Part shown: in pieces, positions 29,334-38,309 of the stretch | How the letters are laid out: each line of letters starts with the position of its first letter | Numbering within the stretch: the first letter of the stretch is position 1 | DNA from: Paenibacillus polysaccharolyticus | GTDB taxonomy: Bacteria; Bacillota; Bacilli; Paenibacillales; Paenibacillaceae | Reading direction: 5' to 3' | NCBI RefSeq assembly: GCF_900102085.1 | Contig: NZ_FMVM01000013.1 | Span: 62,001-126,000 of the forward strand | DNA length: 64,000 nt | Program-made: the position numbers and the translations under genes | The notes under the pieces: model-generated | Seen by the model: the letters and a program-made list of their open reading frames with translations, nothing else | Databases searched by the model: none | What the model was told of the DNA's origin: nothing

Positions 29334-29561
29334 ATGACAGAAACACAGCAGCAGAACAGCAAGCCGGAGCAGAAGGAAGTCAAGAAGAAAAAGAAGAGTT
29401 GGTGGCGCATCGCAAGATGGTTTCTGATTCCGCTTTTGCTTGTTCTTGCCCTCGCTGGCGGAATGGTCGCTGGGTATGTGGTACTGGGCAAACAGGATAT
29501 CGGTTCCGTATGGCAATGGAGTACCTGGAAACATGTCTATGATCTGGTATTTGCTCCATAA
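29334..29561 (+). CDS. EpuA-like small membrane protein (often named RNA polymerase subunit beta)
   Basis: 75 residues: a lysine-rich cytosolic N-terminus, one membrane helix (about 31-51) and a short outer segment ending STWKHVYDLVFAP, the hallmark of the EpuA/PF11772 family. Databases often label these as RNA polymerase beta, a transferred error; function is unknown. GGTG at 29324-29327 serves ATG 29334, with the flhP stop adjacent. Confidence 0.8.
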   Translation: MTETQQQNSKPEQKEVKKKKKSWWRIARWFLIPLLLVLALAGGMVAGYVVLGKQDIGSVWQWSTWKHVYDLVFAP

Positions 29562-29575
29562 GATAACGAGTTCAG

Positions 29576-29610
29576 CGAAAACTCCTGCGCAGGCAGGAGT
29601 TTTCTTTTTG
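29576..29610 (+). terminator. Terminator after epuA
   Basis: AAAACTCCTGC and GCAGGAGTTTT flank a 4-base loop, followed by CTTTTT. Ends the flhO-flhP-epuA unit. Confidence 0.93.
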
Positions 29611-29635
29611 GTGTTGAAAACAGTATAATGATGGA

Positions 29636-29650
29636 TGACGTTTAACGTCA
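29636..29650 (+). promoter_or_regulatory. Perfect palindrome, possible operator
   Basis: TGACGTTTAACGTCA with odd centre, 8 bases after a TATAAT (29623-29628) that lacks a clear -35. Could be a repressor site or hairpin. Does not match cre or FapR consensus. The remaining gap to 29815 shows nothing coding. Confidence 0.35.
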
Positions 29651-29815
29651 GAAGAGGCCTCCCCTGCGAAAGACATTGCTTGTCATCGCGAAGAGAGACC
29701 CCTTATCTCAACCTTCACTACTGCAGTCATGAAGGATATTACTAGTGTTAACCCTAAAACAACATTTCATACAACATTAAAAATGAAACTCATTTTATAT
29801 GAGGATCGACTTGAT

Positions 29816-30001
29816 CATGCTCGTTTAATGTTTTCCGCACTACAGTAAGTGGAGGGAAGAGAATTGTTCAAAAGAAGCAAAGCGCTCGCGTTTGTCACAG
29901 AATTTTACCCTTTATAATGGGATCAAAAAAATTCAGGGACAATGGCGATCATAGAACAATCTCTTTCCGAAACGACGCTATTGCGCCGGCATTATTGCAT
30001 G
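29816..30001 (+). repeat. Dispersed structured element, copy E
   Basis: 186 bp upstream of fabZ. Outer CATGC (29816-29820)/GCATG (29997-30001) and TAATG/CATTA. Inner helix AAGAGAATTGTTC with GAACAATCTCTT (one bulge). Core arm TTGTCACAGAATTTT (29892-29906) with AAAATTCAGGGACAA (29928-29942): the TTATC/GATAA of other copies has changed to TTGTC/GACAA, a compensatory A-U to G-C change. Conserved GAAGCAAAGCGCTCGCG hairpin and CCCTTTATAATGGG cap. Confidence 0.82.
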
Positions 30002-30042
30002 TTGGAGAGCCTTGTATAAACACCCCGAGAGGAGATTAAATT

Positions 30043-30474
30043 GTGTTAGATATCAAACAAATTCAATCCATTATCCCACATCGCCCGCCGTTTCTGTTGG
30101 TGGACAGAATTTTAGAGATGGAGGATGGCAAACGTGCTGTCGGTTTGAAAAACGTAACGATTAATGAACCGTTCTTCATTGGACATTTCCCTGAGTATCC
30201 GGTAATGCCAGGCGTATTGATCACAGAAGCGTTGGCTCAGGTTGGCGCGGCAGCTATGCTGAATTTAGAAGCAAACAAAGGCAAAATTGGTTTCTTGGCG
30301 GGACTCGACAATTTCCGGTTCCGTGGCCAAGTTGTGCCTGGGGATACGTTGATTCTGGAAGTGGAAATTACACGTCTTAAAGGCTCGATTGGTAAAGGTC
30401 AAGCTACTGCCCGCGTGGATGACAAAATTGTCGCTGAAGGCGAAATCATGTTTGCACTGTCAGACCCAAGCTGA
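30043..30474 (+). CDS. fabZ: 3-hydroxyacyl-ACP dehydratase FabZ
   Basis: Dehydrates 3-hydroxyacyl-ACP in fatty acid elongation. 143 residues, hot-dog fold; catalytic His48 ([11 protein letters not shown]) and Glu62 (LITEALAQ) present. Start GTG 30043 preceded by GAGAGGAG (30027-30034). Flanked on both sides by copies of the dispersed element in the same orientation. B. subtilis fabZ (ywpB) also follows flhP. Confidence 0.96.
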   Translation: MLDIKQIQSIIPHRPPFLLVDRILEMEDGKRAVGLKNVTINEPFFIGHFPEYPVMPGVLITEALAQVGAAAMLNLEANKGKIGFLAGLDNFRFRGQVVPGDTLILEVEITRLKGSIGKGQATARVDDKIVAEGEIMFALSDPS

Positions 30475-30501
30475 TTACATAGGCATGTATATATCATGCA
30501 G

Positions 30502-30688
30502 ATAAGTTGTACTAATTCTTTACACTTAAACGGAGAGGACAGAGAAAACCTGAAAAAGCGAAGCGTTCGCCTTTATCACCGGATTTTTGCCTTTTAGAAA
30601 AGGGAATACAAAAAATATGGGGATAACAGCAATTGGAAGGTTGCTCTGTCATTGGAGTGGACGTGTAAATATCTTTAGTCCAACTTAT
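30502..30688 (+). repeat. Dispersed structured element, copy F
   Basis: 187 bp between fabZ and the phosphoglucomutase gene, close kin of copy A. Termini ATAAGTTGTACTAA (30502-30515) and TTAGTCCAACTTAT (30675-30688); TTTACAC/GTGTAAA. Inner helix GACAGAG (30538-30544) with CTCTGTC (30644-30650); copy A has GACAGAA/TTCTGTC, so both sides changed together. Core TTATCACC (30573-30580)/GGGGATAA (30619-30626). GCGAAGCGTTCGC small hairpin is perfect here. Confidence 0.85.
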
Positions 30689-30752
30689 GACTACGCTGAA
30701 CAGCTACGTGCATAAATAGAATTTTTATATAGACGGAAGGGGCTTATTGGAT

Positions 30753-32474
30753 ATGGAACAGTTAAGCGCAGCAGCAGCCGAGACGTTACAACAATGGTTG
30801 GAGGATGCTTCTATTGATGAAGCAACGAAACAGGAGCTTCGGGATCTGAAGGATCAACCCAAAGAGCTGGAGGAGCGTTTCTACAGAAATCTGGAGTTTG
30901 GTACAGGTGGATTGCGCGGTGTTATTGGTGCCGGTAGCAACCGGATGAACAAATATACGGTCGGTCGTGCTACACAAGGCTTTGCCCGTTATTTGCTGGA
31001 GCAGCATGGGGACAAGGAAGGCAAACCTTCGGTTGTCATCGCACATGACTCCCGTCATTTCTCACCTGAATTCTCGCTGGATGCGGCGCTGGTACTGGCG
31101 GCTAATGGTATCGTAGCCAAGCTGTATCCTTCCCTGCGTTCTACACCACAGTTGTCTTTCAGTGTGCGTCACCTGCAAGCTACAGGTGGTATCGTTGTAA
31201 CAGCAAGCCATAACCCGCCAGAATACAACGGATACAAAGTGTACAACCATGAAGGCGGACAATTGGTGCCGCATGAAGCAGAGCAAGTCATTCAATACAT
31301 TCAAGAGGTGCCTTCTCTTGCAGATGTGAAAAAAATGACACGCGAAGAAGCCGAAGCACAAGGTTTGCTGGTTTGGCTTGGTGAAGAAAACGATCAGGCA
31401 TTCGTAGACACCGTGGCAAGCCGCAGTCTAAGCCGTGAGCTGATTCAATCCGGCATCGGCCGTGATTTCAAAATCGTATATACACCGTTACACGGTACAG
31501 GCAATCTTCCGGTTCGCCGCGTACTGGAGCAGATCGGATTCGAACAGTTGTATATTGTCGCTGAACAAGAGCAGCCGGATGCTGAATTTTCCACAGTGAA
31601 GTCCCCTAACCCGGAAGAGCGCGAAGCGTTCACACTGGCAATGAAGCTGGGCGAATCCGTAGGCGCAGACATTCTGATCGGTACAGATCCGGATGCAGAC
31701 CGTATGGGTGCTGTCGTAAAAGACAAGGATGGCAAATATTTCGTCTTGTCCGGTAACCAATCGGGTGCCATTATGGTACACTATCTGCTCAGTCGTCTCC
31801 AAGAGACAGGCGCGCTGCCAAGCAACGGTGCAGTAATTAAAACGATTGTAACGAGTGAGATGGGGGCAGTTATCGCTCAGCATTACGGTGCAGAAGTGAT
31901 GAACACCCTGACAGGCTTTAAATATATCGGTGAAAAAATGAACCAGTTCGAAGCAACCGGAAGTCATACTTTCCTCTTCGGATATGAAGAGAGTTATGGC
32001 TACCTCTCCGGCAACTATGCCCGTGACAAGGATGCTGTCCTTGCCTCGATGTTGATTGCCGAAGCGGCTGCTTACTATAAGAGTCAAGGCAAAACACTCT
32101 ACGATGTGTTGCAGGAGTTGTACAACCAGTTCGGATTCTTCCTCGAAAAACTGGAGTCCCGCACGCTGAAAGGCAAAGACGGAGTCGCACAGATTCAGGC
32201 GAAAATGACCGACTGGCGTTCTAATCCGCCGAAGGAAGTTGCGGGCATCGCTGTGCAAGATGTGCTGGACTACTCTTTGGGTCTGGACGGCCTACCGAAG
32301 GAGAACGTGCTGAAATTTATTTTGGCAGACGGATCATGGTTCTGCCTGCGTCCTTCCGGTACAGAGCCGAAGATCAAAGTGTACTTCGCTGTGCGCGGTG
32401 AGAGCTTGCAAGATGCAGAGAGCCAGATCGAACGTCTGGTTTCGGAAGTTATGTCGCGTGTAGACGCGCAATAA
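30753..32474 (+). CDS. pgcA: Phospho-sugar mutase (phosphoglucomutase PgcA type)
   Basis: Interconverts glucose-6-phosphate and glucose-1-phosphate for UDP-glucose and surface glycans. About 573 residues, alpha-D-phosphohexomutase family with all four sites: phosphoserine loop TASHNPP (Ser about 152), metal loop DPDADR, sugar loop GYEESYGY and phosphate loop RPSGTEPKIK. TTG 30747 or ATG 30753 could start it; GGAAGGGG (30735-30742) is nearer the TTG, but ATG gives the usual terminus. Close relatives may use mannose phosphate too. Confidence 0.92.
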   Translation: MEQLSAAAAETLQQWLEDASIDEATKQELRDLKDQPKELEERFYRNLEFGTGGLRGVIGAGSNRMNKYTVGRATQGFARYLLEQHGDKEGKPSVVIAHDSRHFSPEFSLDAALVLAANGIVAKLYPSLRSTPQLSFSVRHLQATGGIVVTASHNPPEYNGYKVYNHEGGQLVPHEAEQVIQYIQEVPSLADVKKMTREEAEAQGLLVWLGEENDQAFVDTVASRSLSRELIQSGIGRDFKIVYTPLHGTGNLPVRRVLEQIGFEQLYIVAEQEQPDAEFSTVKSPNPEEREAFTLAMKLGESVGADILIGTDPDADRMGAVVKDKDGKYFVLSGNQSGAIMVHYLLSRLQETGALPSNGAVIKTIVTSEMGAVIAQHYGAEVMNTLTGFKYIGEKMNQFEATGSHTFLFGYEESYGYLSGNYARDKDAVLASMLIAEAAAYYKSQGKTLYDVLQELYNQFGFFLEKLESRTLKGKDGVAQIQAKMTDWRSNPPKEVAGIAVQDVLDYSLGLDGLPKENVLKFILADGSWFCLRPSGTEPKIKVYFAVRGESLQDAESQIERLVSEVMSRVDAQ

Positions 32475-32508
32475 AACAAATGGTACTGTAAGAAAAAGAT
32501 GCAGAAGG

Positions 32509-32549
32509 CCTCTCCGCACCGTAAGGTTGGTTGGCGGAGGGGTTTTTCT
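32509..32549 (+). terminator. Terminator after pgcA
   Basis: CCTCTCCGC (32509-32517) with GCGGAGGGG (32534-32542) and TTTTTCTTT. Confidence 0.92.
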
Positions 32550-32665
32550 TTGAAATAAAATGGATCGTGTGCTGGCATATTAGAGAGTGTGTCAACACAT
32601 GCTGAACGTAAGAATTATAAGAGCAGAACGGGCATTTGGTTCCAACAACTGAGGAGGTACACGTA

Positions 32666-34687
32666 GTGCGTCAAAAATGGCTTTATTGGAATAACGCTTC
32701 CCGGAAGTGGTTGTGGCTCATCGTTATTATTGGTTTGGTGGCGTCCATCCCGGTCATCCGTGACCGGGTGCAGACAGAATCTTCTACAAACAAAGTAGAA
32801 CTGGTCTTCAACTACCGAGGACTCTTGGATATTTCCGCGTATCAGGCTCACCCGCAAGATTTCATTGATCAACAAATGACACGTCTGAAAGACGCTGGTG
32901 TGACAACGATGGCTGTGTTTGAGAGTACGCTGGACGAACTCAAAAAAACACGCCGATTGATGGTTTACTCAGGTCAGGATCTTGCGAATATGACCAAAGA
33001 AGTGATTCCTTCCAATGCGAACTATACCTATGTATTGTTCACATCTGAAGAGAATGCGCAGACTTATACCCCTATTATTGAACAAACGTTCGCTGAGCGT
33101 CAGATCCCGGTTCAACCTTGGGAGTATGAAGGTCGCAGCGGCTTAATATTGCAGACACCGCCGGAGAATGCCAACATGCAGCCGATGCAGCCTGACCCGG
33201 TTGCGGTGAAAATGCTGCGTGATAAAGGTTTTCATATTTTACCCCGTATCTCCGACACGGTACCTTATAACCAACAATCGATGGAACGTTTGCTAACCTT
33301 CTTCGAAGAGAATGGCGTAACACGTATCCTGTTTGATGGGGATGCAGTGAAAGGGTACAATGATAATGCAGAGATGAAAAGTCTGGATCAGTTTGCCCAG
33401 CTTCTGAACAAACATCATATTGGTCTGGCGGCGATTGAAAATCTGAAGAAGCCACAGGCAGGATTCCAGACGCTGGCTTACAAAATTGATTACAACGTAA
33501 CTCGTCTCTATTCACTAAGCGACTCCGATGCGAATCTGAAAGAAGATACCATTGCCGACCGTTTTGTACTGGCAACCAAAGACCGTAATATTCGCATGAT
33601 TTATATGAACGCTTCACCTAGCCGGAATACGGCCAAAGCTGAGATCACCGACCCGATCGAAAATTTGATCAAAAGTTTGGGTGAGCCAGGACATGCCGTT
33701 GAACGTATGGCCAAACACGGCTTTGAGCTTGGACAGGCTGAAGCATTTACTGTTAAAGATTCGTCTATTCAACGGTATGCAAAGCTGATCGCTCTTATCG
33801 GAGCAATCGCTTTGATCACACTGATGGTTTCATATTTTGCACCTGTATTCACCATTGCAGTGTTCCTGCTTGGACTAGTAGGAAGCGCGGGTCTGTTCCT
33901 GTTGAAACCTACATTGCTGGAGCAAGGAATCGCCTTGCTGGCGGCCATTTCCGCACCAACTATTGCGATGGTACTGGCGGTTCGTACAGTGAATGCAACA
34001 CAACTGCGTCAACCGGATGCCCCTGCGGGTCGTCGTTTGGCACAGACCCTTGTTTTATATGTAAGAACATCGATCATTTCGTTCGTAGCTGTACCATTTG
34101 TGATCGCATTATTGAATAGCATTACGTACAGCCTGGTTATTAACCAGTTCCGTGGAGTCAGCTTGTTGCACTTCGCTCCGATTGGTCTGGTTGCGATCTA
34201 TATTATATTCTATCGTGGTTCCGGTTCAATCTCTGTGAAACAAGTGAAAGACATGCTTCGTATGCCGATCAACATTTTGATGGTTGTACTGGCGCTTGTT
34301 GCTGCTGCTGTTGGATATTATTATTTGAGCCGTACAGGGAACGCTGGTTCCGTTACACCATTTGAGATGTTCCTGCGTACCACGCTGGAAGATACGTTTG
34401 GCGTTCGGCCTAGATTCAAAGAATTTGTACTGGGACACCCGCTGTTTATCGTAGGCGTGTTCGCCGCTTTAAAATACCGTAAAGTGATTTTTGCGCTAAT
34501 CATCGCCACGATGGGTCAATTGTCTATGGTCGATACGTTTGCGCATATTCATACACCAGCTGTACTGTCACTGATTCGTGGGGTGATGGGACTCGGACTT
34601 GGCTTGATCTTTGGTATCATTGCTGTGGGTGTGTGGCAAGTCGCGGAAGGATGTTGGAAAAAATGGTCACCACTTCTAAAAAGTTAG
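32666..34687 (+). CDS. DUF5693 family polytopic membrane protein
   Basis: 673 residues, function unproven. One N-terminal membrane helix (about 17-33), a roughly 350-residue extracytoplasmic region with alternating helices and strands, including LVFNYRGLLDISAYQ and VTRILFDGDAVKGY, then eight to ten C-terminal membrane helices. GAGGAGGT (32651-32658) sets the start at GTG 32666 rather than TTG 32636. It overlaps csaB, so the two are translationally linked. I infer a role in export or assembly of the pyruvylated wall polymer from this context; the architecture would suit a polymer-handling membrane protein, but no motif proves it. Confidence 0.8.
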   Translation: MRQKWLYWNNASRKWLWLIVIIGLVASIPVIRDRVQTESSTNKVELVFNYRGLLDISAYQAHPQDFIDQQMTRLKDAGVTTMAVFESTLDELKKTRRLMVYSGQDLANMTKEVIPSNANYTYVLFTSEENAQTYTPIIEQTFAERQIPVQPWEYEGRSGLILQTPPENANMQPMQPDPVAVKMLRDKGFHILPRISDTVPYNQQSMERLLTFFEENGVTRILFDGDAVKGYNDNAEMKSLDQFAQLLNKHHIGLAAIENLKKPQAGFQTLAYKIDYNVTRLYSLSDSDANLKEDTIADRFVLATKDRNIRMIYMNASPSRNTAKAEITDPIENLIKSLGEPGHAVERMAKHGFELGQAEAFTVKDSSIQRYAKLIALIGAIALITLMVSYFAPVFTIAVFLLGLVGSAGLFLLKPTLLEQGIALLAAISAPTIAMVLAVRTVNATQLRQPDAPAGRRLAQTLVLYVRTSIISFVAVPFVIALLNSITYSLVINQFRGVSLLHFAPIGLVAIYIIFYRGSGSISVKQVKDMLRMPINILMVVLALVAAAVGYYYLSRTGNAGSVTPFEMFLRTTLEDTFGVRPRFKEFVLGHPLFIVGVFAALKYRKVIFALIIATMGQLSMVDTFAHIHTPAVLSLIRGVMGLGLGLIFGIIAVGVWQVAEGCWKKWSPLLKS

Positions 34688-35820
34688 TCATCTCAGGATA
34701 CTATGGATTTAACAACAGCGGAGATGAAGCTGTACTGAAATCCATTCTGACTGCCCTCCAAGAAGAGAGCCAGCGGTCCAATGTTACCATTGAACCAATT
34801 GTGCTCTCCATTAATCCGGAGTGGACAACCTCGATGTATGGCGTTCGTGCTGTACATCGCATGAAGCTGAAGGAAGTTCGTGAGGCACTGAAGGAAAGTG
34901 ACGGACTTATCAGTGGCGGCGGAAGTCTGCTGCAGGATGCAACTGGATTGAAGTCCATTCCTTATTATCTGGGTGTGATCAAGCTCGCTCAGTGGTTGAA
35001 AAAACCTACATTTATCTATGCGCAGGGTATTGGCCCTGTTCACCGTAAAATCTTTAACCCGATGATCAAATCGGTATTTAAATCCTGTACCTATGTATCG
35101 GTTCGAGACGAGCAATCCGCAGATTATCTGCGTCGTCTTGGACTGAAGTGGAATCAGATTCATGTCGTGCCTGACCCAGTGATGGGTTTACCCTTGCCGG
35201 ATACAGCATCACCAGTCCGGGATGAAGCGGCCCCTTCCACTGCTGGGGAACAACCAACTCATGCCAAACTACCGGTGATCGGAGTGTCTGTTCGGTTCTG
35301 GGAATCGGATCGTAAGGAATTGACGGCTATTGCGGCTGGATTGAAGAAGCTGGCTACGAAAAAGGCTGTCCATCTGCGCTTTATGCCGTTTCATCTGCCC
35401 GATGATGTGCAGGCATCCCGTTTCATTATGGAAATGATTGATGATGTGACAAGCAAAGGTAGTGAAATTAGTATTACGGACGATCTTACTGATCCTCAAC
35501 AAATGCTGGAGGAAGTCAGTCGCTGTGATCTGATGATCGGCATGCGTCTGCATAGTTTAATCTACGCAGCTTCACAGTATGTCCCACCTGTGGGTATCTC
35601 GTATGATCCCAAAATCGATCAGTTCCTGCTTCGACTGGAAAGTGAGCCTGCAGGCAATACCAGTTCACTGGATGGGGATAAATTTGCAGAAACGGTTGCT
35701 GGATTGCTGGAACATCGTTCACAATGGTTGAAGCAACATGAAGATCGTATTACTGCATTGAAGCAGGAGGCCGTAGAGCCTGCCAAGCAAATTATTACCT
35801 ATTTAGGCCGCAAAGGATGA
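34663..35820 (+). CDS. csaB: Polysaccharide pyruvyl transferase CsaB
   Basis: Transfers pyruvate from PEP onto the wall polymer (a ketal on ManNAc in Paenibacillus alvei), creating the ligand of SLH domains. 385 residues; GYYGFNNSGDEAVL at the N-terminus, SGGGSLLQDATG, YAQGIGPV, and the late MRLHSLIYAASQ.VPPVGISYDPK are CsaB signatures. ATG 34663 is chosen; ATG 34651 is in frame and possible. The first 25 bases overlap the DUF5693 gene. tagA follows after 7 bases. Three SLH-domain proteins are encoded downstream. Confidence 0.94.
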   Translation: MVTTSKKLVISGYYGFNNSGDEAVLKSILTALQEESQRSNVTIEPIVLSINPEWTTSMYGVRAVHRMKLKEVREALKESDGLISGGGSLLQDATGLKSIPYYLGVIKLAQWLKKPTFIYAQGIGPVHRKIFNPMIKSVFKSCTYVSVRDEQSADYLRRLGLKWNQIHVVPDPVMGLPLPDTASPVRDEAAPSTAGEQPTHAKLPVIGVSVRFWESDRKELTAIAAGLKKLATKKAVHLRFMPFHLPDDVQASRFIMEMIDDVTSKGSEISITDDLTDPQQMLEEVSRCDLMIGMRLHSLIYAASQYVPPVGISYDPKIDQFLLRLESEPAGNTSSLDGDKFAETVAGLLEHRSQWLKQHEDRITALKQEAVEPAKQIITYLGRKG

Positions 35821-35827
35821 GATAACA

Positions 35828-36586
35828 ATGAGTCAGACCGGATCTATTCCTACCGTTTCCATCTATGGTATCCCCTTTTCCAAACTAACGATGAAAGAAA
35901 CGGTACAGGTGCTTGAAGAAGCCGTGTTGTCGAAACAGCCGCATCAGGTTATCACTGCCAATCCAATTATGGTTATGGCTGCGCTAGAAAATCCCGCAAT
36001 TATGAAGGTGATGAAGGATGCGGAGATGATTGTTCCGGACGGAACCGGCGTGGTATGGGCTGCCGGCTACTGCGGTGATCCTGTAGCAGAACGAGTGCCC
36101 GGCTTTGAACTTTTACATGAATTGTTGCGGGTTGGAGAAAACTATCGGTGGGGCGTGTATTTGCTTGGTTCGACTCCTGAAGTGATTCAAGAAACGGCAG
36201 TTCGGTTACAACAGCAGTATCCGGCTATTCGTATTGTGGGTTACCGCGATGGTTTCTTCGGTTCGGATGAGGATGAACAGGTGGTGGCCTCTATTCGGCA
36301 GGCTGAACCTGATCTGTTATTCGTCGCTCGCGGAGCGGATACCCAAGAACCTTGGATTCACAAATACAAGCATGCATTGCAAGTTCCTGTCATGATGGGG
36401 GTTGGCGGTAGCTTTGATATCATCTCGGGCAAAATGAAACGGGCACCTAAACTGTTCCAAAAGTTAAGACTGGAATGGTTCTATCGTCTGCTTCGTGAAC
36501 CTAGCCGGGCTGGACGGATGCTTGCGCTCCCGAAATTCGCATTGAAAGTGATGCGGGACAAAGAAAACGTGACAAAAGTCCGATAA
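35828..36586 (+). CDS. tagA: WecG/TagA/CpsF family N-acetylmannosaminyltransferase
   Basis: GT26 enzyme that adds ManNAc from UDP-ManNAc to GlcNAc-PP-undecaprenol. 252 residues; family blocks TANPIMVMAALENP, PDGTGVVWAA, GSTPEVIQ, VGYRDGFFG, ARGADTQEPWIHK and the C-terminal FQKLRLEWFYRLLREPSR. Cotranscribed with csaB (gap of 7 bases, ribosome binding site AAAGGATGAG within the csaB end). Uses the product of wecB (11.2 kb). Confidence 0.94.
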   Translation: MSQTGSIPTVSIYGIPFSKLTMKETVQVLEEAVLSKQPHQVITANPIMVMAALENPAIMKVMKDAEMIVPDGTGVVWAAGYCGDPVAERVPGFELLHELLRVGENYRWGVYLLGSTPEVIQETAVRLQQQYPAIRIVGYRDGFFGSDEDEQVVASIRQAEPDLLFVARGADTQEPWIHKYKHALQVPVMMGVGGSFDIISGKMKRAPKLFQKLRLEWFYRLLREPSRAGRMLALPKFALKVMRDKENVTKVR

Positions 36587-36716
36587 AAGCAGGTAATTAC
36601 GAGATAAATGCTTGTTTTTGCTAGAAATTGAGGATAGCTTTTCAGAAATGATCAGCGTATAATTCATTCCGGCACATACGTGTGTCACTCGAATGAAAAC
36701 ATTCTTTGATTGCACT

Positions 36717-36895
36717 AGGCACTCCCGCTAAAGGAGCTGTTACACTTCATTACTACGATTGCAAGAGAACCTTCGATCGCCCTTATCCCCAAATTTCTAT
36801 TTATCCTTGTTCAAGGATGAAATTCGGTGATAAAAGCGAACGCTTCGCTTCTACAGGTTTTCCCTTGCACTCTTCGTACCGTGTAACTGTTGCCT
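36717..36895 (-). repeat. Dispersed structured element, copy G (inverted)
   Basis: 179 bp between tagA and tagO, in the opposite orientation to the other six copies. In + strand terms: AGGC/GCCT ends, GTTACAC/GTGTAAC, inner helix GCAAGAGAACC (36761-36771) with GGTTTTCCCTTGC (36856-36868), core TTATCCCCAAATTTC (36783-36797) with GAAATTCGGTGATAA (36819-36833), cap ATCCTTGTTCAAGGAT, and the AGCGAACGCTTCGCTT small hairpin. Minus-strand reading gives the conserved GTAGAAGCGAAGCGTTCGC. Confidence 0.82.
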
Positions 36896-37014
36896 CAGAA
36901 TCAACAATAAATTTTCATCAAAAGTGAAAAACAATGTTTCTTTATATATAGAAAAAGAGAACAGGGGATTTATAATTTTTCTGAAGGTATTATAATTGGG
37001 GGTCGAATGTTCAA

Positions 37015-38142
37015 ATGGTAGCGATCTTTATCATTGGATTTCTGGTGTCAATGGGACTTGCTTTAGCTCTTACACCACTTGTTAAAAAGTTCGCAGTCCG
37101 CATCGGTGCAATGGATACACCGAATGCACGTAAAGTGCATACACGTATTATGCCGCGTCTTGGCGGATTGGGTATTTTTCTGGCATTTATTATTACGGTT
37201 GCTGCGTTGCTTCCGTTTGTCTCCGCTTGGTTTACAACTCGCGATATGAGTTTTGTCAGTGCATTTCTGGTCGGAGGCTCCATCATTGTATTGATTGGTG
37301 CGCTGGATGACCGTTTTGAATTGTCTGCCAAAGTGAAACTGCTTGGACAGATCGTGGCTGCGTCCGTCGTTGTATTTGGATTTAACATCCGCGTAGACTT
37401 CGTGAACATTCCGTTTCAGGATGCGTATTCTTCACTCGAAACGTGGGTGTCTATTCCGCTGACGATTCTGTGGATCGTTGGTGTAACCAACGCGATTAAT
37501 CTGATTGACGGACTGGATGGTTTGGCTGCCGGTGTATCAGGGATTGCCATTGGTACCATTGCAGTGATGTCTTTCCTGATGGGTAATACGATGATTGCTC
37601 TGATGTGTCTGGTATTGCTCGGTAGCATTATCGGGTTCTTGTTCTTTAACTTCCACCCAGCGAAAATATTCATGGGAGATACCGGTTCACTATTCCTTGG
37701 TTTCTCCCTGGCGATGCTTTCGATGCTCGGATTTAAACAGATTGCAGTCGTGTCCTTCATTACACCGCTGATTATTATCGGTGTACCGCTCTCGGATACA
37801 TTGTTCGCGATTATTCGCCGTGCGGTGCAACGGAAACCGATCTTCTCACCGGATAAAGGTCACCTGCATCATTGCTTGCGTGAGCTTGGATTCAGCCATC
37901 GTCAGACCGTACTGATTATCTATGGTATTGCTGCGTTCTTCGGTGTGCTGGCTATTATCCAGTCTTCGGCTGCGATGTTTGAAGCTAACTGGGTAACCTT
38001 TGTTGTGATCTGTATCATGATGTTCTTCCTGCAAGTTGGGGCAGAAGTCATTGGACTTGTAAGTAAAACGAGAAAACCAGTGATTAACTTCCTGATGCGT
38101 ATGCGTGTGAAGCTTAATCCACAGACCCGTTCGAAATCCTAA
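37015..38142 (+). CDS. tagO: Undecaprenyl-phosphate GlcNAc-1-phosphate transferase (TagO/WecA family)
   Basis: Starts wall polymer synthesis by moving GlcNAc-1-P from UDP-GlcNAc to undecaprenyl phosphate. 375 residues, about eleven helices; catalytic aspartates in LDDRFELS, the block NLIDGLDGLAAG, HPAKIFMGDTGSLFLG, and the UDP-sugar loop KGHLHHCLRELG. TTGGGGGT (36998-37005) serves ATG 37015. Separated from tagA by copy G and probably has its own promoter in 36900-37000 (A+T rich, several TATAAT-like boxes). Completes the tagO-tagA-csaB route. Confidence 0.94.
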   Translation: MVAIFIIGFLVSMGLALALTPLVKKFAVRIGAMDTPNARKVHTRIMPRLGGLGIFLAFIITVAALLPFVSAWFTTRDMSFVSAFLVGGSIIVLIGALDDRFELSAKVKLLGQIVAASVVVFGFNIRVDFVNIPFQDAYSSLETWVSIPLTILWIVGVTNAINLIDGLDGLAAGVSGIAIGTIAVMSFLMGNTMIALMCLVLLGSIIGFLFFNFHPAKIFMGDTGSLFLGFSLAMLSMLGFKQIAVVSFITPLIIIGVPLSDTLFAIIRRAVQRKPIFSPDKGHLHHCLRELGFSHRQTVLIIYGIAAFFGVLAIIQSSAAMFEANWVTFVVICIMMFFLQVGAEVIGLVSKTRKPVINFLMRMRVKLNPQTRSKS

Positions 38143-38193
38143 AAAATTATTTCGTTTCCTGCTATCGTTCAATATTCTAATACTAGACCCTTG

Positions 38194-38224
38194 CCTTATC
38201 CCGATTGGGATAAGGTTTTTTGTT
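38194..38224 (+). terminator. Terminator after tagO
   Basis: CCTTATCCC (38194-38202), loop GATT, GGGATAAGG (38207-38215), then T run. Confidence 0.95.
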
Positions 38225-38309
38225 TTTTTTGAGATTTTTACTAAATAATTGGAACCTTTTTGCCGATAAATACTGGTAACTGACTTAAAAAGAGGAGAGA
38301 TGATACGTA

